This document shows positions 46,301-57,065 of a DNA stretch of 64,000 bases, one piece after another. The stretch's first letter is position 1, and the number at the start of each line of letters is the position of its first letter. Position numbers and translations under genes: made by a program. The DNA is from Halocafeteria seosinensis (Eukaryota; Sar; Bigyra; Bicosoecida): positions 62,001 through 126,000 of the forward strand of contig LVLI01000043.1 of the NCBI GenBank assembly GCA_001687465.1. Reading direction: 5' to 3'. Under the pieces are notes generated by a model, which saw only the letters and a list, made by a program, of their open reading frames with translations, ran no database searches and had not been told where the DNA came from.

Positions 46301-47766
46301 GCAGGGCAAAAAAGCAAAGTAATGCTCATCGCCCCGCTCATACTTCGGCAACAACTTCCAGGAAGTCAAAACCCCAAGCGAAACAGGCCATCAGTTTACC
46401 GCGCATTGCTGGGCTACCAGAAACGGATGATTCTCCTCCTGCTTCACCCAGACCTAGATCAGGGGAGTCCGAAAATATTTCGCAAGAGTCCGTTTGCGAG
46501 GCATGCTTTCAGAAATTACAGAAGGTGTCAATGGAATTTCATAAGAAATGGTTGCTCGTGCTGTACGATTTCCTCGGTCTCGATGGAAATGATACTGGAA
46601 ATTTGGTCGATTCCGACCTTCGGTCCAATGGGATTGGCCTGTGGATAAACTTGGCTTTAGGCTATCCTACTCGGCTTTGTCGGTTTGTACAGGTATACGA
46701 ACCCATTTTGCCGGAGGAGATCAAAGAACTGGTGGGTGTAGCAAGGACACGGTTACACAGAGACTGTCAGGAAGAGAGCAGACCTGAATCGACAACCGAC
46801 AGAATTAGGAGGCGAATTTCTGCTCAAGGGTCGCGCAAATTGGATGGCGACCTTGCTTTCGATGAACAGACAGAAGCGAGAACCGGCTCCGACAAATATC
46901 AGAACGTTCGCTCAAGTTTCTCTACACCAGCCCAAGAGTCTGGTAACAAAGCGTTGCCTTCTAACCTTTCTGACTTAATCAAAGGATATGCGAAGAGCGG
47001 AAAAACTGTGTGGAAGGACTATCCTAATTATATCAACTTAGCAGTGGACACTCATCTCATCCCAAGATCTGTGCGCAGAGCCATTCTTGATACGCTAGAT
47101 ATGTCAGAAGAAGATCGTCTGCTCATCTCCAGGTTTGAGCAAGAGCATGCTCGTCGAGGACAGTTTCAGCGAGTTCTACCCACTGCTTATAGAAACAGTC
47201 TTTCATGGAAAACTTACTTTGAGGCCGCCAGATCGTCGAAGGATAAAACAGAAGATGTTTTTCCCGTCTATTTGTTAAAATGCTATGAGATTCATGAATC
47301 TTACTGCCACTGTGCTAAGGAGGTTAAGAAAATCCCAAAGACGAGTCTGATTTCTGAGTCAAGCAATCAACTGATATGGAAGCGGGTTACTTCTCGACTC
47401 CAGCCTATAACTCTCGATCGCATGCTCACAATTGCACGTAGCGGTAGTGGCTTGGTTCGGAGAGTTGTCCAGCACTACGAAAAACGGGAGAAGCAAGCAT
47501 GGGAATTCCTCAATCACGATCATAACAGAAGATACTACGCTGGTAAGAAACCAAAGCATCTGCCTTCCGAAGACTCTCGCAAACCCGGGAGTTTTCGGTC
47601 TAATGTTAACGAAGACCCACAACGCAGCTTCAACCGAAACGCCCTTTCGGCGATGTTTGATGCCTCTAATCTACATGTGGCTGCTACGTGGCAGTCTCAT
47701 TTGAAGGCGATTCCTCAGAACAAAATAACTATTCTTCCACCTCCAGAGCATGGGTCTGGTGATTAA
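43337..47766 (+). CDS. Tubulin tyrosine ligase-like enzyme (TTLL4/5-type, probable tubulin polyglutamylase)
   Basis: Exons 43337-44804, 44870-44997 and 45076-47766 sum to 1,429 codons. The ATP-grasp TTL domain is clear: RFQKINQFPWSIELTRK joined over the intron to DSLAHNLDRM, FLPATYVLP, VWIVKPSGAAQGRGIYL, RYIKNPLLIDGFKFDIRIYV, FMHLTNYSINK, and FDIMIDDRLKPWLLEVNLSP. These carry the ATP, Mg and substrate residues of the family. An acidic, Pro/Ser-rich insert of about 110 residues splits the domain between GRGIYL and RYIKNP. The second intron (78 nt, a multiple of three) is open in frame but interrupts the conserved run before VWIVKP. The C-terminal 550 residues are basic and partly helical, as in long TTLLs that bind microtubules. 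The start is uncertain. MDTRQDEDEW at 43598 is the likelier one because the upstream 87 codons look non-coding. Confidence 0.92.
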
Positions 47767-47868
47767 TGTATGTACAGGTCTGCTTGCAATAACGAGAACA
47801 TTTTGATTTTAAGCTGCCATAATAATAAACAACGCGATGTTCGTGTCTTGTTCGTGTGTATTGGAGCG
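47767..47868. terminator. 3' gap between convergent TTLL and UBE2N genes
   Basis: Just 102 bases separate the two stop codons. AATAATAAAC near 47821 is A-rich and may serve 3' processing of the TTLL transcript. Overlapping 3' UTRs are likely. Confidence 0.35.
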
Positions 47869-48773
47869 TCACTGAGGCTTTGCGTATTTTTCCGTCCACT
47901 CTTCGGCTGCGCGGAGGGCACCTGGAAGATCTACTTTCCATCTTTCAGCGACCTGAACGAGGACATAGCATAGACGACTTAGGCGCTTTCCTGGTAAGAC
48001 GAACCAACGATTTCACTTACTTGCGCATCCAGCGGATCTTCCGGATTTGGAGTTGACATTAGAGCCTGGATAGACAGTAACACTGTTCGGATCTGCAGCG
48101 CCGGTGTCCACTTGTCTTTTAGAATGTCCAGACAGATTCGCCCTAATTTGTCAACGTTTGGATGATAAATCTTTGTAAGGAACCTAATTTTCGGAGGTAC
48201 CATAGGATAGTCTTCTGGTAAGAATAATTCCAGTTTAAATCTTCCACCTGAAGTGACAAAATCCACAATTACGAATCCCGACTTGCCAGATCCACGACTT
48301 ACTAACTCGGATAACTTACCTTTGTAAGGGGACTCTGAGGGTCCTTCTAAAGTAACATCGAAATATCTTAAATTATCTTCAAAGGGTTTGGCTTCAATTC
48401 CTTCGACGGGTTCACTTTGAAGACGGTGAATTTCCTGAACCAATCGAATGCACAAAAAATTCCGTGAATACCCAGAGGAGGTATCGAACGGAATGCTGGA
48501 TAGGATTTCATGCTTTATTTACTCCCAATAAGCTTGAATGAGGAGCTCAATGAAAACGACAAAAAGGGTTTACAAGGGTGCATGGGACCCCATTGGTTTA
48601 TCCAGCCTGTATCAGGTATCTTATGACAGTCTAAACAGAAAAAAGCGCATAGCCATACTGAGGATAGCATCGAAAGAGCACTGGTTGTCCTAAATGCACT
48701 GTATGAAGCTGCAAACATGCATTACCTTTTGAATACGCTTGGAAAGCCCCCCTCCACCTCCTGCTTGAGCCAT
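47869..48773 (-). CDS. UBE2N: Ubiquitin-conjugating enzyme E2 N (UBC13)
   Basis: Exons 48773-48726, 48434-48320, 48247-48021 and 47952-47869 sum to 158 codons. The sequence runs [99 protein letters not shown] and VAERWKVD. The HPN motif and the active-site Cys in GRICLDIL are intact, and the match to UBC13 is close over its whole length. With a UEV partner this enzyme builds Lys63-linked ubiquitin chains in DNA-damage tolerance and signalling. The N-terminus MAQAGGGGG is a few residues longer than usual. The first intron is 291 nt, long for this window, and was found by requiring the family start. Without the last exon the protein would lack its C-terminal helix. Confidence 0.95.
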
Positions 48774-49705
48774 TATTGAGGACCCCCGCTTACTGTGTAT
48801 ACGCTTGCGTCAATGCCACACTATCAAGTATGCTGTCTACGCAGTAAAACGCATCTAAACCTTACTGTATACGCTATAAAACTTCTTGAAGCGACGACTT
48901 GTCGCAGCAGGAGGCGACAAACATTGCGTTCACTTTGTTCGGAAGAAGTTCACTTTGAAACTTTCCCTCGAGGGAGCAAGCACAGGCGGAGTGGTGAGGT
49001 GATAAGCGCTGAAGACAGTGCAACAATGACGGATAATTCCCTCTCGATTGAAAAGCGCGCGCCGTGGACAATTGATGCGAGCACAACATAAATGGCTGGG
49101 TTGGTAGGATAGACATGGATCCATATTGAGGAAGCGAGGTTCTTAGCACGCCACCACGGCAAATATTCTCTGAAACCTGAACGTTCCCGGCGCGAGACGC
49201 ATAAATGTTGAAAGGAACAAATACACATGGAATGTGAAGACAACTGGGCGAGACAGACACGAAATAAGCAGATCCGGTGTCGTCAAAAAGTGCAGAAGGG
49301 GAAGAATACCGAAAATGTTTGGTTCAGTTTATGCTTCCTGCCGGCACAGGGATCATTTCGCGAGCAGGCGGCACTCTAGAAAAGCCCTACCATAAGGACA
49401 AAAAAGGTAAATACTGGAACGCATCAAGCAGTACTGTACCTGTATCACTTGGTGCGAAGACAGGGTACAGTAGAAGTACAGTGTAGCAGTTAGCAGTAGT
49501 GGACACACACACATATGTGACAGATAGCCCCCAGTATTGCTACTGTAGTGGACGGTTAATCGTCTTGTGATTCACAAGTTGTGAACCCCTTACGTTCCAT
49601 TCCACGACCCCAACGAATGCTACTCCTTGACCAAAGAGTCATTGCATTTATTTACAGGTTGCCATAGATAAAGTTTTTTGCTTTTTGTATTCACGGCAAC
49701 TGGTT
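48774..49705. other. Intergenic region with one dispersed repeat
   Basis: No gene seen. Contains the TGTGACAGATAGCCC repeat copy at 49502-49535 and otherwise only short overlapping frames. Confidence 0.45.
49502..49535 (+). repeat. Dispersed repeat, copy 2
   Basis: CA-rich stem followed by ATGTGACAGATAGCCC. It lacks the ACCGGCCG end present in copies 1 and 3. Confidence 0.7.
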
Positions 49706-50689
49706 TCAGTTTCTCACTTTAAAAACTCGCACACCCCCGCAGCCATCCTCTTCCACCACGTACTTTTTCCCTGTTACTCCACCACATCCTAAAACTGCCA
49801 CAATACCAAATATGATACCAACGACAAGCCCAGCACCTACATCAACCGAAACCCCACTACTCTCCTCGACCTCCTCATCATCATCCAAGGTTGCAGGAGC
49901 AATCATACGCTCGTAGACCACTTCTCCAAACGAAGATGCACTCACATTGATGGGTACATTTTCCTCTCTCGAAAACTTGGCGAAAAAGGCGTTCTCATAA
50001 GATGCACTATTTACTCGTCTCTGTATTTGGTCCATTACCTTCCTCACTTCTTCGACCTGCCTAACGCTATACTCAGAGTCTCCCTGAATTTGGCTCTCTC
50101 CCTCTCGTGTAACGAAGACTAACATGTCAACGGTCGTGCTGTCCTGTGTACTCCTGAGCAATTCTACTTTATCCTTTTCTTTGATAAAGAAAGTAGAATT
50201 GGATTTGAGGTGTAAGACTTCTCGCAGAACCCTGTTTTGAGAGCCTGGTGGATAAAAACGACGGTTATTCTCAGTGTCCTTTGGATGGCGGTACTGGTTG
50301 CTGCGGCTTCTAAAATAGTCATCCCCAACACCAACAAATGTAGCCTTGCAGACGAAGAAAGTGTCCTTGTCCGTCACTTCCGGTTCGACATTCGCTGGTA
50401 CTGGAGATGGTGAGCTAGTAGGCGTATTGGTTCTACTTGGTGTCGGAGTGGCGGTAAGAGTCCGCGTAGAGGTAGGTGTTGCAGTAATTGTCTTCGTGCT
50501 GGTGGGAGTGGAAGTAATCGATCTTGTCGAAGTAGGAGTCCTAGTAATTGAGTTTGTCGAAGAAGCTGATGGGCTAATATAGGGGGACTTGGTAGGTGAT
50601 GCGGAAGTCAAATGAGCTGCACGACAGCGAGAAGCCAGAAGCAGGGCAAGAAAAATCACCATTCGCACCTGCATTGCTCCGGAGTCCAT
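49706..50689 (-). CDS. Type I membrane protein with mucin-like Thr/Pro repeats
   Basis: Start MDSGAMQVRMVIFLALLLAS provides a signal peptide, which is why 50689 is preferred over an in-frame ATG at 50773. After cleavage near RCRAAH comes a Thr/Ser/Pro stretch with five or more imperfect copies of TPTSTR-type units, likely heavily O-glycosylated. An ectodomain of about 160 residues follows, without recognised family. Then come an acidic linker, one membrane segment (VGAGLVVGIIFGIVAVLGCG) and a short cytosolic tail with GCGGV. This is a cell-surface or secretory-pathway protein of unknown function. The SITSTPTSTKTITATPTSTR pattern is common in protist surface proteins. It is a single exon, and no introns are needed. 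Confidence 0.75.
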   Translation of the reverse strand: MDSGAMQVRMVIFLALLLASRCRAAHLTSASPTKSPYISPSASSTNSITRTPTSTRSITSTPTSTKTITATPTSTRTLTATPTPSRTNTPTSSPSPVPANVEPEVTDKDTFFVCKATFVGVGDDYFRSRSNQYRHPKDTENNRRFYPPGSQNRVLREVLHLKSNSTFFIKEKDKVELLRSTQDSTTVDMLVFVTREGESQIQGDSEYSVRQVEEVRKVMDQIQRRVNSASYENAFFAKFSREENVPINVSASSFGEVVYERMIAPATLDDDEEVEESSGVSVDVGAGLVVGIIFGIVAVLGCGGVTGKKYVVEEDGCGGVRVFKVRN

Positions 50690-51280
50690 ACTAGTTGAAC
50701 ACTGAAACGGTAGAACGCTTTTCCCTAGTTCAAGTTGGTTTGTAGCTTCCTCTGTATGGTCAGTTCTCGTCATACGGGTGCTTTAGAAATCGAAGCTTCT
50801 CTCAAGCTCGGGGACAGTCTTGCTCTTAGTTCGTCGTGCACTGTGCCATCAACAGCTTTATTGTTCTTCAACTTTCTGTAAGCAAACAAACATGAATACC
50901 CGAGTGGAACATGACAGGTATTTTACGCTGCAGTTGGCGCACTTGAGGAAGACGACCTACTACTGATTCAGTACTGAACAATACCCACCACAACTCACAC
51001 CACCGTACATTGTGCAAGTACCATCGCCAATCCATGAAGATGTATCAAGCCTTGGCTGCCAGCAAGTTGATTGACTCTAGTGATGTCTGAAAGATTACAA
51101 GCAGCTATTCGAAGAAAAGTGGTCTGACTCTTGCGAGGGGAATCCATTGGGGAGCAAAAAAGATCTGCTCTCACATCTGCTCTCACCACCTTGTAGTGTT
51201 CTACACTTCCAAACCCATGGCAGTTTTGAAGATAAGTCTGTATAAATGGATCCTTCTATCATATGTATGCATACTTACCT

Positions 51281-51332
<52 letters not shown>

Positions 51333-51336
51333 GTGC
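51281..51336 (+). repeat. (TG)n microsatellite
   Basis: Nearly pure GT repeat over about 55 bases with one GC interruption near its end. Confidence 0.95.
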
Positions 51337-51759
51337 CCGTAGATTCTCCGTAGATCAAACCATGACCTCTCGGCGACCTCTCGCAGACCGCGTCACCAAA
51401 CGAGGTCGCACCTGCGGGAAGGTCTGGATGCGGGCGTAGATGAATCAGGCCAACGGATCCTATGCAACGATATTTTTGCTATGTCATTCATCGCAGCATA
51501 ACACTGTTCTTGTTCGCATACCAACATAGGTGGTATCACATAACTCCATATAAAAATATGGAGCTTCGTCCTGGATCCGAGAGAGGTCTACAGGTAAAGC
51601 TGAGAACACAAGAATGCGGTGTTGACATTTTGACCAAATGGCCAGGAAGAGTAACTGGGTGATTGTAAATGACCTCAGTGAGGTCTCCGCATCTCCCTAT
51701 TTACGTTCTCGGCCAAAGTAAGAAAGAGTACTAACACGGTCTCGAGGCCTTAAACAAGC

Positions 51760-51860
51760 CTGATAAGTAGGCATCAGCGAGAAACTCTGAACTTCTCGAG
51801 TCTGAAGGAGGATGACGATAAGTAGGCATCAGAGAGAAACTCTGAAGGAGGATGACCCAA
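51760..51860 (+). repeat. Direct repeat of about 40-60 bp
   Basis: The segments GATAAGTAGGCATCAG, GAGAAACTCTGAA and GGAGGATGAC occur twice in a row. The first copy carries an extra CTTCTCGAGTCT insertion. Confidence 0.75.
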
Positions 51861-52178
51861 GTTCAATGTGGATACTCTGAACGCTGAATAAGCAGCATCG
51901 TACATCGTCTACTGTCTCTGTATGCGATAGCGATTCCTTTTACAGCACTGGGCACCAGCACTCTACACGTAGTAGTACATTGTATACCACACTCACCCAC
52001 CTACCATCTCCACCTATAACATGCGACGTAAATTGACCTTTTCTTGTGTAGCTATTACAATCAGTCCCGTTACTACACACCTAAGAGAAAAGAAGAAACG
52101 AAGATCAAGCTATCACCGATTTCCAACTGTGTACATCTGGGTCCGCCACAATAGCAACTGACGCAGTGACGTTGTGGA

Positions 52179-53497
52179 CTAGCGGGAAGACTCCATGCTT
52201 ATAATAAGCTCCTCAAATTTTGTATTAGTCCTGTGCAGGATGGGATACCGAGGAGGACGTCGTTGTTTTCTACTCGCTTTGCGATACCTTGGGGGTGTGG
52301 CCTGTGCGGAGGTTAAGAGTTCCAATAAGTCAGCGACCCCCTCCCCTTTGCGTTGCCCAGGAATACCACCAAGAAACGTTATCTGAGCGTGGTTTCGACC
52401 TAAGTACTCCCACTCGAAGACGGGGGCTTTGAAAATCCCACAAGTCTTTTCCTCTGGATCCACGACTCTGAGTATATCTTCGATGTCATCGCAGTCCATG
52501 GGTGGGGGATACATATACTCCTTAACCCGAAGGGTTTCGGGAATAACGAACCACACCTCGTAAATTGCGCTTAACCTTTCCAAAAATTCATCCGACTGGG
52601 GATGTTTCTTTGCATATCGGATCCTCGTCCCGTCTCCCACGAGACTACTATGGAAGTAAGCAATCTTAAAATCGCTATTCTCATCCTCGTTCTGCAAAAG
52701 CATCCACCATTCATACGTGGTAGTTTCGGAGGACTTCTCATTTTTTTTTTCTTTTTTCTTTTTTCACTTGCCTGGTACTGAATACAATAGTCGAGGTCCA
52801 CAAGCAGAAGAGGCTTTCCCACGTCAGCAAAACGCTATGGGGGCAATTCCCAAAACGTATGTATATACGTGTCTAAGTCGTGATGATGATCGTCGAATGT
52901 TTGAAGGAAAGCAGACAGATCTCGGAGAGTCGTATCCGATGGATCGCCATGAAACCGCTTGCAGCGAAGGTAAGCACCGTTCCCGGGCGCGTAGTTCAAA
53001 TAGTCGTCAATTACGAATACCTTAGACAGATCTCTGCTCAGACGAGTCAGATCTTTCACACCGTCGGTAAACTCCGTACAACGTCTGTCGAACACATGTG
53101 TAATTTTTCGGTGAGGGTCGATATGGTCGAGTATCGCCAAGAGGCGCTCTCCAACTGAAGAGCTGAAAATGCAAACCTCGAATTTGTCGCAAATCATGTC
53201 AAGAAACTCATCCAGGAAGGGCCGTCTTTGGACATATTCAGACAGTTTTGTCTTCTTTTCGCGGATCGAACTACTATACGAAATCTCGAACCCGTCTTCG
53301 CTGATCTGTGGCAGCAGAATGAAGAGCTGATGTCATACATAAGGTCAGACAGGAGCTACATATACATAAGGGTTTACCTCTTTACTTCCGTAGGGTCTAA
53401 TCAGGGTGTGATCCATATCAATGATAGCGAGAAGCTTCCCTGTGTAGCTCTGCTCGACCTCCCTGGGACTTGTATTGTACCCGCGCGATGTCTTCAT
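52179..53497 (-). CDS. Tandem FCP1-like HAD phosphatase protein, second domain degenerate
   Basis: Exon 53497-53378 encodes LLAIIDMDHTLIRPYG, the DxDxT catalytic motif of FCP1/SCP phosphatases. The exon from 53305 continues with KLSEYVQRRPFLDEFLDMIC, FEVCIFSSSVGERLLAIL, DLSKVFVIDDYLNY and a C-terminal helix, a complete FCP1 core. A second FCP1-like unit follows: GKPLLLVDLDYCIQY (DLDYC in place of DxDxT), then, across a 38-nt GC-AG intron (52771-52734), FLERLSAIYEVWFVIPETLR, and a basic tail. The second unit therefore looks like a pseudo-phosphatase. An in-frame TAG at 52835-52837 lies between the two units and no canonical intron removes it, so there is a nonsense change, a sequence error or an unusual splice. 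The first unit probably dephosphorylates Ser/Thr on RNA polymerase II or another protein, by family analogy. Confidence 0.7.
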
Positions 53498-53867
53498 TTT
53501 AAGTAATTCGATGTCTTTTCTGTAGAAAAGAATTAGGCGTTCTTGATTTCAACTCGAGCGACAAACTCTGGGAAAGCGCAACATCTTATTTTTGTTAACG
53601 ACTTCGTAAGATTTTACTTCTTGCTAGTGTGTTCTTCAAGGTAATCTAACTTTTGGTTAGGAAGAAGTCAGGGCGGCGAGAGGAAACCATCGAGAAACGC
53701 GCGTAGCAGAATGCGCGTGTACCGAATCTCGCAGCTAATACTACTTGAAGTTATACGTGCATTATGTGCATGTACAGTATGCACACTACATGATACTACA
53801 GAACCCATCCAACCCTTGGAATTCCCGGTAACATGTCTGCATGTGATACCCAATATGCAATCAGAGA
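53498..53867. other. Intergenic, no feature seen
   Basis: Promoter side of the HAD gene and 3' side of the first ankyrin gene. No gene or repeat recognised. Confidence 0.35.
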
Positions 53868-56408
53868 CTAACGTGTTAGGTTTCGTTCGTGTTCCGTCAA
53901 CTCCTGCAATTGCAGCGATACTGTTCTTAAGCGAGCTTTAAGGCGCTCTTGTTCACACCTTAGGTCCTTCCCTTCTTGTTTAATGCGCTGTTTCAAGTCT
54001 TGACTATTGGTTGCGAAACTTGCCCCAACCCCACTACCGCTGCTACTGGATAGTAAAAAGCTTATCTCGCTATGAGAACCACCACTTCCGAAGCTAGATG
54101 GGCGTGTGAATGGAGTTCTTCCTTTCTGCACAAGTATTTAGGCCCTTTAGTTTTACCAGAATCCTAAACTTAGTGCCGTCACTTACAGCATCTTTCGACT
54201 CTGGGTCCGCTCCGAATGTGTGCAATAAAAGCGAAGCGACCTCTTCATGTCCCGCCTGTTTGGCAAAGTGAAGGGGTGTCCGTTTTAGCTGCTGCATGGA
54301 GGAGAAACCTTGTCGAACACCAAGAACGGAGACCGCGTCAACTATACAACATACCTTTGACTCTTTCGTATCGGGGCTCATACGGCAGTCCTCAATGAAG
54401 AATTTTACGATTTCATAATGTCCTCGATAGGCTGCCCAGTGCAGCGGCAACATACCACACTGCAATTTGGCATTGGATTTAGAATGTGAGTGAGCCTGGC
54501 AGAATACGGTTGACTAACCTTGCCGTCTCCTGTATTCTTGTCTAAACGGAATTCGTACACAAGGATAATAACCGCACCTATCTGCCCATCCTGGCATGCC
54601 GAATGTAACGGCGTAAGCCCGCGCTGCAGCCAGTCAGAGCCACTCGGAGTACGCACAACTTAGCACACTATAAAGCGGGAGATGCTTACCTTGTCAATCC
54701 CTTCAGGGGAAACGCCATACTTCTTAACGAGTTTTCTCAAAAGATCCAACCTCCCATGTTTGGCCGCAACATGAAGCGGGGATACTCCGTGCTGAAATCA
54801 CCTCAAAACGCTTTAGCACAATACTAATCCATGAATGGAGAGAGCAAGAGCTTACCGAATCTCTCAAGTCGGCATTGACGTGGTACCGCTCTATGAGTGC
54901 TGTCGCCACACCCTCCTGAGCATGTTTAACAGCCACATGGAGTGGGGTGGCACCAGTCTGCAAGGAAGGCTAGCATTCCATCAGGCGGTGTGGCAACAGA
55001 GAACACTCGAAAAATGAAATACGTACAGTATGAAACCTTGACGCCGGGTTTGCCTTGTAACGCCCAATGAGCATATCCATAAAGGCTATATTGCCACAGC
55101 TGGCGGCGGCATGTATTAGCGAATATCTTTTCGCGTTATCTTCCCGTATGCATTCGCTAATATCATCTTCTCTGAGAAAAGCGTTGCCCCGCAAATGTAT
55201 CGATAGGTACCTGTCCAACTGTGAGAAAAAGGATATATCTTGATCTCGCAGTAGTGAGAACAGCTTCTTTCGCGCTGCACTCTCCGTCGAATGCTGGGCT
55301 GCGCTGTACCTCATGTCAATCGTTGATGCATTGTTCGACAACCTTGACTCTACTCGCTCGGGGCATCCAGCAGGGGGAGATTCTGCCCCATCAACAGGAT
55401 TACTTCCTCCAGGGCACACAGCCACCCTCGGATCACTAGTAGTTTGAGATCCCACTGAGGGGACTGAATCTCCTGGTTCATCTGTGTTGCAACGTTGATT
55501 CCATAGCTTCTCTTTCACCGCATGCCGTACCCAAATCCGTGATAGGTAATTATTTTGTCCTCTTTGTTCATGTCGTGAGTCACCAGAATCATTTGGTGGT
55601 TCCCTACAAGCATGAGAATAACTGGTCGTAGTGCCTCCGCTGCCTTTGATGGTTCTTCCTGTATCTATTACATTCTGAGGCAGATCATAGACCGACGACG
55701 GCATTTCCAAGAATTCATCGAGACATTTTTGACGGCTTTGATCGGCTTCAGTCATTGCTCTGATTCTTTGAGAGAGATACTCTGCAATTTGCGGTCCCAC
55801 GTCACTGTTATCAGTATGGGCTAACGCCCAGTCACGAGCAGTGTATCCGCGCTGCAAGGAGAGCTCATCACTACCGGTAACGATTGCCACTGAAACCATA
55901 AGTGACTTACAAAATCAACTTTCGTTGGATCGGCGTTGTACGTTCCAACGAATTTCGTAACCAATTCGAAGTGACCTGCAGAAGCAGCACAAAACAGCGG
56001 TGTCCACCCTGCATCATTGGGTGCGTCCACATCCGCTTTGTGCTTGTCCAACAAGTGGAATGCAATTCGATTTTGGCCCACACTGGCCGCCAAATGGAGT
56101 GGGGTTTGTCCAGTATCCTGCAACAATGTAGCTTAGTCAATTCGTGCTACCCGACTTGAATCTACCACTTTTCTTCGTGAGGACGAGGACACTTCAACAA
56201 TGATCTCTCTAGCTGCCGAGACTGCATGCAGAGAACGTACCGTTAAAAGAACGTCAGTGGCCTTGTAAATCTGGTAGGTAGCTTTTAGTTGAAAGGCGAC
56301 TTCATCGAGTTTAGTTATATCTCCATATCGAAGTGCGTTCTTGAAGTCCCGCTTCTCTTTTCGCGTTAGTATTACTCGACACCTTTCGCTTTCTGACGCA
56401 GTCGGCAT
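53868..56408 (-). CDS. Ankyrin-repeat protein A, nine exons
   Basis: Exons 56408-56241, 56117-55911, 55851-55027, 54957-54856, 54791-54690, 54623-54519, 54459-54355, 54288-54187 and 54125-53868 give 657 codons plus stop. All introns are phase 0 and short. Ankyrin repeats include TGQTPLHLAASVGQNRIAFH, GWTPLFCAASAGH, ATPLHVAVKHAQEG, GVSPLHVAAKHGRLDLLRKL, GLTPLHSACQDGQIGAV, LPLHWAAYRGHYEIVKFF and RTPLHFAKQAGHEEVASLLL. A 275-residue exon with Ser-rich disorder separates the first pair from the rest. The C-terminus is a short coiled coil. Exons 4-8 each hold exactly one repeat of 34-35 residues. This is a protein-interaction scaffold with no catalytic domain. The partner is unknown. Confidence 0.88.
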
Positions 56409-57065
56409 TTTGAACCAATTGGCAGAGGTTAATCCGAAAACAAAGACCCTGAGAAATCGAAAATTTTATCCAAAGAAACAACACAATACCAAGAAATGCA
56501 TTAACTTGAAGTGTGCAGGATCGCAGAATCTGTGAAGTATCTGTCCCAAGCTTCACAACTTTATTCACAAGGGTCACCCTCGAACTGAGTGAACCATAGC
56601 CACTGCCGTAGATGCGTAAAGCCTCTTTTCTGAGGTGGTCGTCCTTCCTTAATTGAAGAGAACGTTAATTCAGCTCGGACCGCGGCGTTAAAAATGCAAT
56701 CCCTCATCCTGATACCCCCGTCAAAACTTGACGTTGGGAACTACAGTAGTTCCACTTTCCAATATAAATGTTGCAGAATATGCCATATGCCATTAACCTA
56801 AACAGTAGTATAATAAGGACGTCCGCGGTGGATGACCGCATCAGAGGATCAGTATGTCTACGAAGTAAGCCTGTAGAGGTCCGCACGAAATCCACGCGTT
56901 AAGAATGGTAAGTGCGATGAAATGGGAAGGAGGTGAAGCAGCAACGAAGAAACCATTACAAGCATTGCAATGTATATTCAAAGATACGAATCAAGTAATA
57001 GCTAATATGGACGTATTTCATTCAGTTGGGCTACGCAACCACCTAAGAAACCTGAAACCCTTCCG
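56409..57065. other. Intergenic, no feature seen
   Basis: Contains the promoter of ankyrin gene A and the 3' region of ankyrin gene B. Open frames here are short and lack protein-like content. Confidence 0.4.

Larger units (their letters stand above)
50774..52178. other. Intergenic region with a (TG)n tract and short tandem repeats
   Basis: No gene recognised. It holds the dinucleotide tract at 51281-51336 and a duplicated 40-60 bp segment at 51760-51860. The other sequence is unremarkable. Confidence 0.45.
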
